This document shows, in pieces, positions 33,968 through 44,152 of a stretch of DNA of 64,000 bases (its first letter is position 1; every line of letters starts with the position of its first letter). Where the stretch lies: NCBI RefSeq assembly GCF_019802125.1, contig NZ_JAHVHT010000001.1, positions 1,488,001 to 1,552,000 on the forward strand, written 5' to 3'. The DNA comes from Tateyamaria omphalii. GTDB taxonomy: Bacteria > Pseudomonadota > Alphaproteobacteria > Rhodobacterales > Rhodobacteraceae. Below the pieces are notes generated by a model. It saw only the letters and a list, made by a program, of their open reading frames with translations. It made no database searches and was not told where the DNA came from. Made by a program: the position numbers and the translations under genes.

Positions 33968-34761
33968 GCGAAGGGCTCGCCCACCTTGAGCAGGCGCCGT
34001 TCGAACGGCGCCAGTTCGTCGGCGGTGCAATACCCGGCCTTGCGTGCTGCTTCCTTGGCAGGCCCGAAGCCGGTGCCGAGGTATTCGTAGACCATGCGCA
34101 CGATTCGATCGTCGCCAATCGCTTCCTTGATCGTGCGGGTCACATAGCCGACCCAGAAATTGTTCTCGAACGACGTGACGCGGCTGAGGTAGTTGAACGA
34201 GGCCGTATGGGCGCCCTTTCGGGAAATGAGAGCGCTGACACCATCTTCCTGACGCAGCACCAGGCCCCGGAACTCGCGTGCCTGCCGTGTGACTGACATG
34301 CCCTGCGTGCTGAGCGCTGCACGGGTTTCGTAGCCACGCACCACCGTAGCCCCCCCATCGCGAAAGACACGCACCAGGCCGGTCACGTACATATCCTGTT
34401 CCAGGAAACTGCGGCGCGAGAAACGGTAAAAGCCGGTCGGAAACATTCCTTCATCGACCGAGCCAACGCCAACGCCGACGAAATCCTTGAGAAACGGGCC
34501 CGTAAGCGGGTCAGCCCCGGACGCGATGTTCTGCACCGGCTCCAGCAGCACCCGGGCATCCACCTCGAAGAAATCGCATATGCGCGACAGGACATCGGGA
34601 CGGGGAAAGCTCTCACCGGACAGGTAGCGATTGAACTGTGTCCGGTTGATCCCAAGTTGCCGTGACAGCTCGGAGATGGATGGATAGGCGTCGGCGAGAA
34701 TCCGCAGATTTTCCCCAAACATGCTGCGCAATTCCGCCGGTGATCTGCGCATTTCGGGCAT
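33964..34761 (-). CDS. XRE family transcriptional regulator
   Basis: A 265-residue protein with an N-terminal helix-turn-helix of the Cro/CI type at about 12-65 (ISELSRQLGINRTQFNRYLSGESFPRPDVLSRICDFF). The rest (about 75-260) is a mixed alpha/beta domain without a recognised name, containing SRRSFLEQDMYVTGLVRVFRDGGATVVRGYETR and SFENNFWVGYVTRTIKEAIGDDRIVRMVYEYLGTG. It may be a ligand-sensing domain; no ligand is suggested by the neighbours. ATG 34761 follows AGAGACGA. It converges on ilvN. Confidence 0.85.
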   Translation of the reverse strand: MPEMRRSPAELRSMFGENLRILADAYPSISELSRQLGINRTQFNRYLSGESFPRPDVLSRICDFFEVDARVLLEPVQNIASGADPLTGPFLKDFVGVGVGSVDEGMFPTGFYRFSRRSFLEQDMYVTGLVRVFRDGGATVVRGYETRAALSTQGMSVTRQAREFRGLVLRQEDGVSALISRKGAHTASFNYLSRVTSFENNFWVGYVTRTIKEAIGDDRIVRMVYEYLGTGFGPAKEAARKAGYCTADELAPFERRLLKVGEPFA

Positions 34762-34987
34762 TGTCGTCTCTTTATTCGTGTAGTGTCTTGAATTCTGATC
34801 GTTAACCTGTCGCCACTTAGCGGCTATCAAGCGCGCATATGACGCTATTCAACGTCAACGGTGACGCCAAATTGCAACCGTACGATACTGTTGCGGACAC
34901 AAAATGCAAGCGCACGTTGCTGACTTAACCATGTCACAAATGTCCAGAATTGAGTTTGATTAAAAGCGTCCAACTCTGGGTAGAGCA

Positions 34988-35350
34988 ATGATTGGTGTCA
35001 TACTTTGGAGCGATCCCGCAAAAGCGAAAGCGGTGATCTGGTGCGAGGATCACGGCGACCTCGCATTCTTGTCGGCTGACGACTGCCCCACCTTGCCGGA
35101 CGTGTTCTTCGACGTGGGGGACATTGTCGAGTTCGATGTGTTCGCAGAAAAGAACATCCGCAAGGTACACAGGGCCAAAAGGTTGCAGCAGACGTTTGGC
35201 AAGCCTCTCGTCGACAGCCTGACACATACAGGCCGGCGGACCGAGCCGCAGGTCGATGTGGCCGATTCCGCAGAGATCATTCCGTTCCGGCTCACCCCTG
35301 CCATGCGCCCCTTGCCTGCTGCTCAACCGCAGCAACGCCGTCGCGGGTGA
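34988..35350 (+). CDS. conserved hypothetical protein, OB-fold/cold-shock-like
   Basis: A 120-residue protein. Residues 3-70 form short alternating strands (GVILWSDPAKAKAVIWCEDHGDLAFL, then FFDVGDIVEFDVFAEKNIRKVHRAKRL) in an order that resembles a cold-shock-type OB fold, but without the RNP motifs. The C-terminal 45 residues are low-complexity and basic at the end. The frame is well supported by codon use and an adjacent Rieske gene in the same direction. Nucleic-acid binding is a guess. Confidence 0.7.
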   Translation: MIGVILWSDPAKAKAVIWCEDHGDLAFLSADDCPTLPDVFFDVGDIVEFDVFAEKNIRKVHRAKRLQQTFGKPLVDSLTHTGRRTEPQVDVADSAEIIPFRLTPAMRPLPAAQPQQRRRG

Positions 35351-35453
35351 CCCCAGGATTATGTCGGAGACAGCAAAGTGCTGTCGAAAATCCGCGCGTT
35401 TTTGGTGATGTCCTGCCTCAACATGAGGTGACACGAAAACGGGGAACGCGCGT

Positions 35454-36608
35454 ATGGATGCCACTGATCTCACCGCGGTGAACCAGCCGATCACCTTGGC
35501 CAATGGTTTGCCCAATGCCCACTACACGGACAACCGCGTCTTTGACGAAGAGCGCGAGGCCCTGTTGATGTCCGGTTGGTCCGGCCTTGCCGTTGCGGCC
35601 GATGTCCCGACGCAGGGTGACGCTGTTCCCATCACGTTTCTGGGTATGCCACTCTTGCTGGTCCGCGACAGGACGGATCAGGTGCGCGTTTTCCACAACA
35701 TATGTCGCCATCGCGGCATGATCCTGGTCGACGAGCCGCGAAAGATCGAAGGGGCCATCCGCTGTCCCTACCACAGCTGGTGTTATTCGACCGAAGGACG
35801 GCTCATATCGACGCCCCATGTTGGCGGGCCCGGCCAGAACACCGTGGACGGCATCGACAAGGCCTTGCTCGGCCTCGTGGAAGTCCGCAGCCATGTCTGG
35901 ATGGATGTGGTTTGGATCAACCTGTCCGGACAGGCTCCCTCCTTCGAGGATGCCCATCGGGATTTGCTGGCGCGGTGGGCGGAGTTCGACAAGCCGCTGT
36001 TTCATGGAGGAGCCGACAGCCGCTTTGAACTGAGCGTTGCGTGCAACTGGAAACTGGCGGTCGAAAACTACTGCGAGAGCTACCACCTGCCGTGGGTGCA
36101 TCCCGGCCTCAACACCTATTCCCGGCTGGAGGACCACTACCACATCGAGGCGCCGGGCCAGTATTCCGGCCAGGGCACGCTGGTCTACCGGCAGCTGCAA
36201 GGCGGCGACGGGCAGGTCTTTCCCGACTTCCAGAGCCTGAGCGACAAGTGGGACACGGCGGCGGAGTACATCACGGCCTACCCCAACGTCCTGCTTGGTG
36301 TGCACCGCGACCACGTCTTTGCCATCATTCTGGTCCCCGAGGCGCACGGACACACGCGCGAGCACGTTCACCTGTACTACGCGCAGCCCGACACGGACCC
36401 CGCGCTGCGCGAACGTAACACCGAACTTTGGAAAGGCGTGTTCGAGGAGGACATCTTTGTCGTCGAGGGGATGCAAAGGGGGCGCCATGCGCCCGGCTTT
36501 GACGGCGGGCGCTTTTCACCGGCGATGGACGGCCCCACGCACCTGTTCCATGCCTGGGTCGCCGATCGGATGATGGCGCATCGCGGGCAAAAGCAAGCGG
36601 CGGAATGA
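35454..36608 (+). CDS. Rieske-type ring-hydroxylating oxygenase alpha subunit
   Basis: A 384-residue oxygenase. The Rieske [2Fe-2S] ligands are C84/H86 (CRHRGM) and C104/H107 (CPYHSW). The C-terminal SRPBCC catalytic domain begins near residue 195 with CNWKLAVENYCESYHLPWVHPG, which supplies the two histidines of the mononuclear iron (about residues 210 and 215). Substrates in this family range from aromatic acids to choline and carnitine; the overall look is nearer the choline/carnitine-type single-subunit group, but this is weak. No reductase gene is adjacent. A 72-residue gene overlaps its stop by four bases (ATGA). Confidence 0.9.
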   Translation: MDATDLTAVNQPITLANGLPNAHYTDNRVFDEEREALLMSGWSGLAVAADVPTQGDAVPITFLGMPLLLVRDRTDQVRVFHNICRHRGMILVDEPRKIEGAIRCPYHSWCYSTEGRLISTPHVGGPGQNTVDGIDKALLGLVEVRSHVWMDVVWINLSGQAPSFEDAHRDLLARWAEFDKPLFHGGADSRFELSVACNWKLAVENYCESYHLPWVHPGLNTYSRLEDHYHIEAPGQYSGQGTLVYRQLQGGDGQVFPDFQSLSDKWDTAAEYITAYPNVLLGVHRDHVFAIILVPEAHGHTREHVHLYYAQPDTDPALRERNTELWKGVFEEDIFVVEGMQRGRHAPGFDGGRFSPAMDGPTHLFHAWVADRMMAHRGQKQAAE

Positions 36609-36823
36609 GCGACCTCGAAGCGCGATTGTTGGCTGCGCATGCGCATGGAGACAACGCCGCGATGGTCGAACTGTATCAGGAGGCCGCCAGCACCGCCCCA
36701 GACCCGGCCGAACAGGCGTTTTTTCTGACACAGGCCCATGTGTTCGCCATGGAAATCGCGCATCCGGATGCTGCGGCGCTTCGGCAGACCCTGGTACGGA
36801 TGGGACGCGAAACGCCGCTCTAG
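36605..36823 (+). CDS. small conserved hypothetical protein (72 residues)
   Basis: Two or three alanine-rich helices in TPR-like spacing (ARLLAAHAHGDNAAMVELYQEAA, then PAEQAFFLTQAHVFAMEIAHPDAAALRQTL). The ATGA overlap with the Rieske oxygenase gene supports translation. It may be a helper of that enzyme; no function is known to me. The stop overlaps the convergent DUF2189 gene. Confidence 0.75.
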   Translation: MSDLEARLLAAHAHGDNAAMVELYQEAASTAPDPAEQAFFLTQAHVFAMEIAHPDAAALRQTLVRMGRETPL

Positions 36824-37614
36824 CGCTCTCCCGCCGCCATCTGCGCGTAGATGTGCCAGGAGGCGTGACCAAGCCACGGCAAGACGATGATCAGGCCGAT
36901 CAACCCGGGCAGCATAGCCAGAAACATCAGAACGACAATCAGGGCAGCCCAGGTGAGCATGGGGAGCATATGCGCCTGCACATGGCCCCAACTGGCGAGG
37001 ATCGCCGTCATGTAGTCAACCTCGCGCGCCAGAAGAAGCGGCAGGCCCAGCACGCACATGGCGAAGAAGATGAAGGCAAAGATGCCGCCCACCACGGTGC
37101 CGAGCGCCATCATCATCAGGCCGTCGGGGGTCAGGAAAACTTCAAAGGAACTGGTCACGTTCACCATCGGCTTCAGCCCCAGAAACAGGGCAAAGATCAT
37201 GTGGCCGAGAAAGAACCAGAACAGGAGCGCCACGACCATCAACATCGACAACCACGGCAGTTGCCGCCCGCGTTCCCGCCGCAACCGGGCCAGCACGTCG
37301 CCCACCCCGGCGCTTTCCCCGCGTCCGATGCGGCGCGACACTTCGTAGGTGCCAAGAGCGCAGAGCGGGGCGACGAGGGGGAAGCCAAAGACGGCGAGGA
37401 TGAGCCAGAAGGTGTGCCCGGCCCATATGGTCAGACCCAGAAGGGCCCAACCTGCGATCACCGCAGAAAGGCCGGTCAGGATGCCAAAGCCCGGGGCCGC
37501 CCGAAAATCCGCCCAACCTGCAGCAAGTGCATTGCGAATGAAGTTCGGTTGCGGCGGCTGGAACGGCGGGACACCGGCGGGCAAGGCTGGGTATGGGTCG
37601 GCGGCTTGGGTCAT
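36820..37614 (-). CDS. DUF2189 family membrane protein
   Basis: A 264-residue inner-membrane protein with six or so hydrophobic segments and a Pro-rich cytoplasmic N-terminus. The pattern FIRNALAAGWADFRAAPGFGILTGL, then PLVAPLCALGTYEVSRRI, and LLLAREVDYMTAILASW in the third quarter matches the DUF2189 family of alphaproteobacteria. No function is known. The start lies two bases after the amidase stop, so both are in one transcript. Confidence 0.88.
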   Translation of the reverse strand: MTQAADPYPALPAGVPPFQPPQPNFIRNALAAGWADFRAAPGFGILTGLSAVIAGWALLGLTIWAGHTFWLILAVFGFPLVAPLCALGTYEVSRRIGRGESAGVGDVLARLRRERGRQLPWLSMLMVVALLFWFFLGHMIFALFLGLKPMVNVTSSFEVFLTPDGLMMMALGTVVGGIFAFIFFAMCVLGLPLLLAREVDYMTAILASWGHVQAHMLPMLTWAALIVVLMFLAMLPGLIGLIIVLPWLGHASWHIYAQMAAGER

Positions 37615-37616
37615 CG

Positions 37617-39026
37617 TCACATCCGTTTTGGCGGGCGGCGTGAAGGCCAGTTGGTCGCATCGTGCCATGCCTGTGCCAGCCGAAGCAACATCGCGTCGCT
37701 GCCGCGTCGCCCGATCAATTGCAGGCCCATGGGCAAATCGTGCGGGCCGCCGAAGCCTGCAGGCACGCAGATGGCAGGCAGACCAAGCAGACTGGCGGGC
37801 ACCACCACCTCCATCCAGCGGTGATAGGTGTCCATGTCCGTTCCATTGATGCTGCGGGGCCAGTCGATGGTCACGTCGAAGGGCCACATCTGCGCGGATG
37901 GCAGGGCCAACACGTCGAACCGTTCGAACAGTGTTGCCGCCGTCTTGAACCATTCGGAGCGGGTGACGCTGGCGCGGTGCACCTCCATCGCCGACAGGGC
38001 AAGGCCGCGCTCGACCTCCCATATGGCGGTGTCCTTGAGCTGGTCGCGTTTGCCGGGATCGGTGTGCAGTGCACCGAGGTTGCCCGCCACGGCCCAGCTG
38101 CGCAGGGTGATCCAGGACTGCCAGAGGGCGTCGCGGCTGAAGGGGGCATCCAATGCCTCGACCGTGGTGCCGAGGGTTTCCATCTCGCCAAGCGCGCTTT
38201 CGCAAAGGGCGAGGATGCCGTCTTCCATAGTCAGCGCGCCGCCCCAATTGCCAAGCCAGCCGATGCGCATCCCCTCGGCCCCGCCGCTGATCTGCGGCAG
38301 GGTTGGCGGCGCGTCGACCCCGTGCGGTTGTCGTGGGTCAGACCCGGCCATGGTGTCGAGCAGTGCGGCGAGGTCGGCAGGCGTGCGGGCCATGGGGCCG
38401 TTGGTGGAGAGCTGATGCAGGAAGCTGTCGCCAAGCGGCTCGGATGGCACGAGCCCCCAGCTTGGCCGCATTCCGTAGACATTGTTCCAGCCCGCCGGAT
38501 TGCGCAGACTGCCCATCATGTCGGAGCCGTCGGCGACGCTGAGCATGGCGGTGGCGAGCCCCACCCCTGCCCCGCCCGATGACCCACCGGCGCTGCGCGA
38601 GGGGTCGTAGGGGTTGCGCGTGGGTCCGAAGACCGGGTTGATGCTGTGCGAGCCGAGGCCGAATTCCGGCGTGTTTGTTTTGCCGATGATGATCGCACCA
38701 GCGGCGCGAAGACGGGCCACCATGATGTCGTCGGTAGCCGCGATTTGGCCTGCAAACAGGGGCGAGCCCATGGAGGTGGGCAGACCGGCGGCATTGGCGA
38801 GGTCCTTGATCGCCATCGGGATGCCGTGCAGCCAGCCCGTTTTGGGGGCTGCGTCGGCAGCGCGGGCTTCGGCCATCAGCCTGTCGGGGTCGCGCAGCGA
38901 TACAATGGCGTTGACGCTTGGGTTGACCGCATCGATGCGTGCAAGCGTTTTGGCCATGACCGCTTCGGCGCTGGTGTCGCCCGCATTCATATGCGCCCGC
39001 AATGCCAGCGCGCCCTGTTCGATCAT
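37617..39026 (-). CDS. amidase (amidase signature family)
   Basis: A 469-residue amidohydrolase. The Ser-cisSer-Lys triad is recognisable: lysine in GIPMAIKDLANAAG (about residue 74), the serine-rich loop SAGGSSGGAGVGLA (about 145-158), and the nucleophile serine in DGSDMMGSLRNPAG (about 173). The second half of the last motif differs from the common GTDxGGSIRxPA form. The family includes aliphatic and aryl amidases and GatA; the absence of GatB/GatC and the motif variant favour a stand-alone amidase. The DUF2189 gene follows at once. Confidence 0.9.
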   Translation of the reverse strand: MIEQGALALRAHMNAGDTSAEAVMAKTLARIDAVNPSVNAIVSLRDPDRLMAEARAADAAPKTGWLHGIPMAIKDLANAAGLPTSMGSPLFAGQIAATDDIMVARLRAAGAIIIGKTNTPEFGLGSHSINPVFGPTRNPYDPSRSAGGSSGGAGVGLATAMLSVADGSDMMGSLRNPAGWNNVYGMRPSWGLVPSEPLGDSFLHQLSTNGPMARTPADLAALLDTMAGSDPRQPHGVDAPPTLPQISGGAEGMRIGWLGNWGGALTMEDGILALCESALGEMETLGTTVEALDAPFSRDALWQSWITLRSWAVAGNLGALHTDPGKRDQLKDTAIWEVERGLALSAMEVHRASVTRSEWFKTAATLFERFDVLALPSAQMWPFDVTIDWPRSINGTDMDTYHRWMEVVVPASLLGLPAICVPAGFGGPHDLPMGLQLIGRRGSDAMLLRLAQAWHDATNWPSRRPPKRM

Positions 39027-39066
39027 CCTGTTGGCCTCCCTGTGTTTTGGCAGGCCGGTGCGCGGA

Positions 39067-40191
39067 TTAGTCCGCCTGCGCCTCTGCCCGGGACTTGCCC
39101 GATACGTCCAAGGCTAGCGTGGCCGCCATCAGCCCATCAAGGTCACCATCAAGGACGCCCTTGGTATCGGACGTCTCGAAGTTGGTGCGCAGGTCCTTGA
39201 CCATCTGGTAGGGCTGCAGAACGTAGGACCGGATCTGGTTGCCCCAGCCTGCGTCGCCTTTGTTCTCGTGCATCTCGTTCACGGCGGCGTTGCGGCGGTC
39301 AAGCTCCATCTGGTAGAGGCGACTCTTCAGTGCCTTCATCGCGATGTCGCGGTTTTGGTGCTGCGATTTTTCGGAACTGGTCACGACGATGCCGGTGGGC
39401 GCGTGTGTGATCCGCACGGCCGAGTCGGTCGTGTTCACGTGCTGGCCGCCTGCACCCGAGGAGCGGTAGGTGTCGATGCGGATGTCCGCCGGGTTCACCT
39501 CGATCTCGATATTGTCGTCGACGACCGGGTAGACGCCCACGGATGTGAAGCTGGTGTGCCGTTTGGCGGCGCTGTCGAAGGGGCTGATCCGGACGAGACG
39601 ATGCACGCCGCTTTCCGATTTCAGCCAGCCGTAAGCGTTGGTGCCGCTGATCTTGTAGGTAGCGGATTTGATCCCTGCCTCTTCACCTGCGCTTTCGGAT
39701 TGCAGCTCGACCTTGTAGCCCTTTTTCTCGGCCCAACGGACATACATGCGGGCGAGCATGGCGGCCCAGTCGCAGCTTTCCGTGCCGCCTGCGCCCGCGT
39801 TGATTTCGAGGAAGGTGTCGTTGCCGTCCGCCTCGCCATCGAGCAGCGCTTCGAGCTCTTTTTGGGCGGCGGTTTCGGCGAGCGCCTTGATCGCCGCTTC
39901 GGCGTCCGAGACGACCTCTTCGTCCTCTTCCATCTCGCCCAGTTCTATCAGCTCGATATTGTCAGCGAGATCCTGTTTGATCTTGGTGTGTGTGTCCATT
40001 GCGTCGACCAGCATCTGCCGATCGCGCATCAGCTTTTGCGCGGCTTCGGGATCGTCCCAGAGGTTCGGGTCCTCGACCCGCGCGTTGAACTCTTCCAGCC
40101 GGTGCTGGGCCGTGTCGACATCGAGCCGTTGGGCCAGCAAAGCCACCGACTTTTCAATCTCTTCGACGACGTTTTGAATCTCGGCGCGCAT
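39067..40191 (-). CDS. prfB: peptide chain release factor 2
   Basis: Recognises stop codons UAA and UGA and releases the peptide. The 374-residue protein has the SPF tripeptide anticodon in [12 protein letters not shown] (about residue 208) and the GGQ catalytic loop in [13 protein letters not shown] (about residue 255). The frame is continuous from ATG 40191; there is no in-frame UGA and no programmed +1 frameshift as found in E. coli prfB. It follows PBP1A by 75 bases in an AmiC-PBP1A-prfB block. Confidence 0.97.
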   Translation of the reverse strand: MRAEIQNVVEEIEKSVALLAQRLDVDTAQHRLEEFNARVEDPNLWDDPEAAQKLMRDRQMLVDAMDTHTKIKQDLADNIELIELGEMEEDEEVVSDAEAAIKALAETAAQKELEALLDGEADGNDTFLEINAGAGGTESCDWAAMLARMYVRWAEKKGYKVELQSESAGEEAGIKSATYKISGTNAYGWLKSESGVHRLVRISPFDSAAKRHTSFTSVGVYPVVDDNIEIEVNPADIRIDTYRSSGAGGQHVNTTDSAVRITHAPTGIVVTSSEKSQHQNRDIAMKALKSRLYQMELDRRNAAVNEMHENKGDAGWGNQIRSYVLQPYQMVKDLRTNFETSDTKGVLDGDLDGLMAATLALDVSGKSRAEAQAD

Positions 40192-40266
40192 ATCGAACCC
40201 TTCCCAACAGAGCCTTGGGGATAGCTCATGCCGGACGGGGCGACAAGATCAGTTGGTGCCGCTGGC

Positions 40267-42777
40267 CTAGTAGAGACCGCCGGAGCTAAGCGTACCGAAA
40301 TTCGCCTTGGGGCCGACGACGGCCTTGCGACCCGTCGAGGTCGTCACCTGACGGCCGCCGCCGCCCACTTCCTCGAAGAGCGGCAGGTCGGCACCCATGG
40401 CAAAGCCACCGTCAAAGGTGATGCCGAAGGTCGGCTCGAACCCGTCGCGGAAGCATTCGCTGACCACGTTGGGACCCGAGGCGTCATTGCCGAGGCGCGC
40501 GCCCGAGAAGCGGTCTATCTTGATGAACATGCACTCGTCCGGCACGTCGAACGCGCCGCCGCCATATTTGGCAATCGCTTCGCGCATGAACGTGTTGAAC
40601 ACAGGGCCGCACATGCCGCCGCCCGAGGCGCTACGACCCAGGCTGCGGGGTTGGTCATAACCGATGTAGCAGCCTGCCACGATGTCGCTGGAAAAGCCGA
40701 TGAACCACACGTCCTTGGCATCGTTGGTTGTGCCGGTCTTGCCTGCGATGGGTACGGGCAGCTTCACGGTGCCCGACGCCGTGCCGCGGTCTACCACGCC
40801 CTTCATCATCGAGGTGAGCTGGTAGGCCGTGACCGGGTCCATGATCCGCTCGCGGTTCGACACAACGCGGGGCGCAAAGCCCGGATCGAGGCTGGCCAAT
40901 TGCGTGCAATCGCGGCACTCGCGCTGGTCGTGGCGATAGACCGTGCGGCCGAAGCGGTCCTGTACCCGGTCAATGAGGGTGGGCTGCACCCGCTCGCCAC
41001 CGTTGGCGAACATCGCGTAGGCCGACACCATCTGGTAGAGCGTCGTTTCCTCGGCCCCAAGGGAGTTGGCGAGGAAGCGGTTCATGTTGTCATAGACGCC
41101 GAAGCGCTCTGCATAGTCGGCCACGATGTCCATACCGACCTCTTCAGCCAGACGAATGGTCATCAGGTTCCGCGACCGCTCGATCCCTGTCCGCAACGGC
41201 GTGGGCCCGTAGAACTTGTTGGACGAGTTGCGGGGCCGCCAGAGGCCCTGGGGCGTGTTGATCTCGATCGGGGCGTCCACGACGATGGTCGCGGGCGAGT
41301 AGCCACTGTCGAGCGCCGCGGCGTAAACGAAGGGTTTGAAGGACGAGCCGGGCTGGCGCTTGGCCTGTGTCGCGCGGTTGAAGACCGAGTTCTGGTAGCT
41401 GAACCCGCCCTGCATCGCGATCACACGGCCGGTGTTGACGTCCATGGCGACAAAGCCGCCCTGCACGCGCGGCACCTGGCGCAAGGACCAGCGGATGAAC
41501 GACCCGTCATTGTCGGCGGTCATGGCGCGCACATGCACCACGTCGCCCACTTCGAAATTGTCAAAGAAGTCGCCGGCGATCCACTGGATGTCCTCGCGCG
41601 GCACCACTGGCGCAGGCTCCGCATCTGTCCACCCTTCGATCCCGAGGCGCAGTTGCTGATCCTCGATCTCGAGCACAACGGCAGGACGCCAGACCCCGTT
41701 CAGGTCGATGTCGCGCGCCACGGCCACGCCGCGCAGCGCTGCTTCCCAGTCTTCAAGCTGATCTGCCTCGATGCTTTTGCCGGTGCCGCGCCACTGGCCT
41801 GCCCCGCGGTCATAGGCTTCGAGCTGGCGACGAAGGGCGTAGGCCGCGACAGGCTGCATTTCGGCGTCAATGGTGGCACGCACCGTGTAACCGCCGGTGA
41901 AGAATTCGCCCTCACCGAAATCCTGGCTCAGCTGCCGGCGGATTTCATCGGTGAAATAGTCGCGCGGCGGCAATTCAGCCTTGAAGCTCTCGAAATCCCC
42001 GTTCTGGACCGAGCGCAAAGGCATGGCCTTTTCCGCCTCGTAGGTCGCCTCGTCCAGATAGCCGTTTTCCTGCATCTCCCTGAGCACGAAGTTGCGGCGG
42101 TTCAGCAAGCGATCCTTGCGGCGGACCGGGTGATAGTCGGACGGTGCCTTGGGCAGCGATGCGAGGAATGCCGCCTCGTGCGGCTCAAGCTCGCTGAGCG
42201 TCTTGTTGAAATAAGTCTGGCTGGCCGCGGCCACGCCGTAGGAGTTCTGGCCGAGGAAAATCTCGTTCAGGTACAGTTCGAGGATTTTTTCCTTACTCAG
42301 CGCCTCCTCGACCCGTGCGGCAAGGATGATCTCCTTGATCTTGCGTTCGGCCTGACGGTCGCCGGACAACAGGAAGTTCTTCATCACCTGTTGGGTGATG
42401 GTCGAGGCGCCGCGCACGTCGCGCCCGCGCGTCCGAACCGCATCGTATGCCGCTGCCCCGATGCCCCGCAGGTCATAGCCATCGTGGGTGTAGAAATTCT
42501 TGTCCTCGGCCGAAATGAACGCCTGTTTCACAAGATCGGGAATGGTCTCTGCCGGGGCAAAGAGCCGCCGTTCCTGCGCAAACTCGTCGATGATTTGCCC
42601 TTCACCGGAGTAGATGCGGCTGATCGTGGCGGGCTGATATTGCGCCAGCGACTCGTGGCTGGGCAGGTCGCGCCCGTACATCCAGAACACGGCCCCGATG
42701 GACAGCGCCACCATGGCAACGCCCATCGTCACCGTGGTGAAGATGCCGCCAAAGAAAGACAGAATGAACCGAAACAT
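40267..42777 (-). CDS. mrcA: penicillin-binding protein 1A (bifunctional)
   Basis: An 836-residue class A PBP that polymerises and crosslinks peptidoglycan. A short cytoplasmic tail and one membrane helix (about 5-30) precede the glycosyltransferase domain with FISAEDKNFYTHDG (catalytic glutamate) and GASTITQQVMKN. After a linker with an OB-like insertion, the transpeptidase domain has SxxK as SSFK in KRQPGSSFKPFVYA, and KTGT in PIAGKTGTTND. ATG 42777 is preferred over an in-frame GTG four codons upstream. It lies between AmiC and prfB in one direction. Confidence 0.95.
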   Translation of the reverse strand: MFRFILSFFGGIFTTVTMGVAMVALSIGAVFWMYGRDLPSHESLAQYQPATISRIYSGEGQIIDEFAQERRLFAPAETIPDLVKQAFISAEDKNFYTHDGYDLRGIGAAAYDAVRTRGRDVRGASTITQQVMKNFLLSGDRQAERKIKEIILAARVEEALSKEKILELYLNEIFLGQNSYGVAAASQTYFNKTLSELEPHEAAFLASLPKAPSDYHPVRRKDRLLNRRNFVLREMQENGYLDEATYEAEKAMPLRSVQNGDFESFKAELPPRDYFTDEIRRQLSQDFGEGEFFTGGYTVRATIDAEMQPVAAYALRRQLEAYDRGAGQWRGTGKSIEADQLEDWEAALRGVAVARDIDLNGVWRPAVVLEIEDQQLRLGIEGWTDAEPAPVVPREDIQWIAGDFFDNFEVGDVVHVRAMTADNDGSFIRWSLRQVPRVQGGFVAMDVNTGRVIAMQGGFSYQNSVFNRATQAKRQPGSSFKPFVYAAALDSGYSPATIVVDAPIEINTPQGLWRPRNSSNKFYGPTPLRTGIERSRNLMTIRLAEEVGMDIVADYAERFGVYDNMNRFLANSLGAEETTLYQMVSAYAMFANGGERVQPTLIDRVQDRFGRTVYRHDQRECRDCTQLASLDPGFAPRVVSNRERIMDPVTAYQLTSMMKGVVDRGTASGTVKLPVPIAGKTGTTNDAKDVWFIGFSSDIVAGCYIGYDQPRSLGRSASGGGMCGPVFNTFMREAIAKYGGGAFDVPDECMFIKIDRFSGARLGNDASGPNVVSECFRDGFEPTFGITFDGGFAMGADLPLFEEVGGGGRQVTTSTGRKAVVGPKANFGTLSSGGLY

Positions 42778-42880
42778 GACCGCTCGCACCTGTTATCAAC
42801 GGTTGCTTTGGCACCCGTATACGCGAGGCAGCGAACAGGGTCAAAAGCCTGGCCTCGCGCGATCCCGCCGATGTGAACGA

Positions 42881-44092
42881 TTATTGACGGATCAGCGGAC
42901 GCATGGCGAGGTCGTCATCGCGCCATTGCAGGATACCGGTGGCAAGTGCCTCGACCATGACGGCGCGCCAGATGGGGTCGCGCAGATTCGCAAGGTCGCG
43001 CTGGTCGGACAGGAACCCGACCTCGACCAGCACCGAGGGGATGTCGGCGCTTTTGAGGACCGAGAACGCCGCTTCGCGCCGGGGGCGTCGGTTCATCGGG
43101 CCGCCCGCCGTGTCCATGGCGTCGATCAGGGCGGTGGCAAGCGTGTCGGTGCGCGGCATGGTTTCGGTGCGCGCGAGGTCCATGAGGACGGCCGCCACCT
43201 GATCGTCAGTGCCGCTGAGGTCCACACCGGCCAGGATGTCGGCTCGGTCGTGCTGGGCCGCCAGTTGGGCAGAGGCCGCATCGCTCGCCTCCTCCGACAG
43301 GGTGTAGACCGTGGCACCGCGCGCCTGTCCCTGGCTGAGCGCGTCGGCGTGCAGCGATACGAAAGCGTCCGCGCCCACCTGATGTGCCAGCGCCACCCGG
43401 CCCGTGAGCGACACGAAGGTGTCGGTGTCGCGAGTCAGCACAACCTCGACCCCGCCCGCCCGGCGCAGCGCGTCGCGCAGGGCGATGCCGATGTCGAGCA
43501 TCAGTTCCTTTTCGCTGGTGGTCTCGCGCACGGCACCAGGGTCGATGCCGCCGTGGCCCGGGTCGATGACCACGACGAAACTGTCGTCCTGGCCAACCGG
43601 TGGCGGTGCGGCCGCCTCCACCGCCCAATTGGCGTCGGGTGGCGCGCCCGCCTGTGCGGCAAAATCCGCGTCCTCTGTACCGCGCAAGGCGATGTTAAGC
43701 ACGGCCTGTCCGGAGGAGGCGTTCACAGGCATGGCAATTGTGTCCGGCACCATCGGTTCGGCCAGATCCATGACGAGACGGGACCAGCCGGGTTTGAACG
43801 CGCCGAAGCGGATAGCAGCGACCCGCCCCGATTCCGGCAGCAGCGTGTCTGGCGATACGCCGGAGAAGTCGACCTCACGAAAGTCGACAACCAGCCGGGC
43901 GGGATCGGCCAATGTAAAAACGCGGAAGGGCACACCCTGGCTGAGACCCAGCGTGATCTCTGTCCCGCCGAACCAGCCGTCGGAGATGGTGCTGCGCGCA
44001 GGATCGACCCGTGCCAGCCCCGACAGGTCCTGTGCCGCGACAGCCGTCGCGCAGAGCCACATCATCACAGCCATCAGGATCGCCCGCATCAT
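42881..44092 (-). CDS. N-acetylmuramoyl-L-alanine amidase, AmiC type
   Basis: A 403-residue periplasmic amidase that cuts the peptide from peptidoglycan during cell separation. A signal peptide (cleavage near AVAA-QD) is followed by an AMIN domain (about 30-140), which targets septal peptidoglycan, and an Amidase_3 zinc domain (about 172-395) with VVIDPGHGGIDPG, TRDTDTFVSLTGRVALAH, FVSLHADA and VLVEVGFLSD. Its activator would be an EnvC-like protein, not seen here. It is 103 bases upstream of PBP1A in the same direction. Confidence 0.94.
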   Translation of the reverse strand: MMRAILMAVMMWLCATAVAAQDLSGLARVDPARSTISDGWFGGTEITLGLSQGVPFRVFTLADPARLVVDFREVDFSGVSPDTLLPESGRVAAIRFGAFKPGWSRLVMDLAEPMVPDTIAMPVNASSGQAVLNIALRGTEDADFAAQAGAPPDANWAVEAAAPPPVGQDDSFVVVIDPGHGGIDPGAVRETTSEKELMLDIGIALRDALRRAGGVEVVLTRDTDTFVSLTGRVALAHQVGADAFVSLHADALSQGQARGATVYTLSEEASDAASAQLAAQHDRADILAGVDLSGTDDQVAAVLMDLARTETMPRTDTLATALIDAMDTAGGPMNRRPRREAAFSVLKSADIPSVLVEVGFLSDQRDLANLRDPIWRAVMVEALATGILQWRDDDLAMRPLIRQ

Positions 44093-44152
44093 CACTGCCC
44101 TTGTCGTTTTGCGGGCAGCTTATCGGGTTCGAGGGGCGCCGGGAATCCCTGT

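Noticed and set aside
39067..40191. Programmed +1 frameshift in prfB
   Set aside because: The frame is continuous from the start to the stop; no in-frame UGA or CUU-UGA-C site is present.
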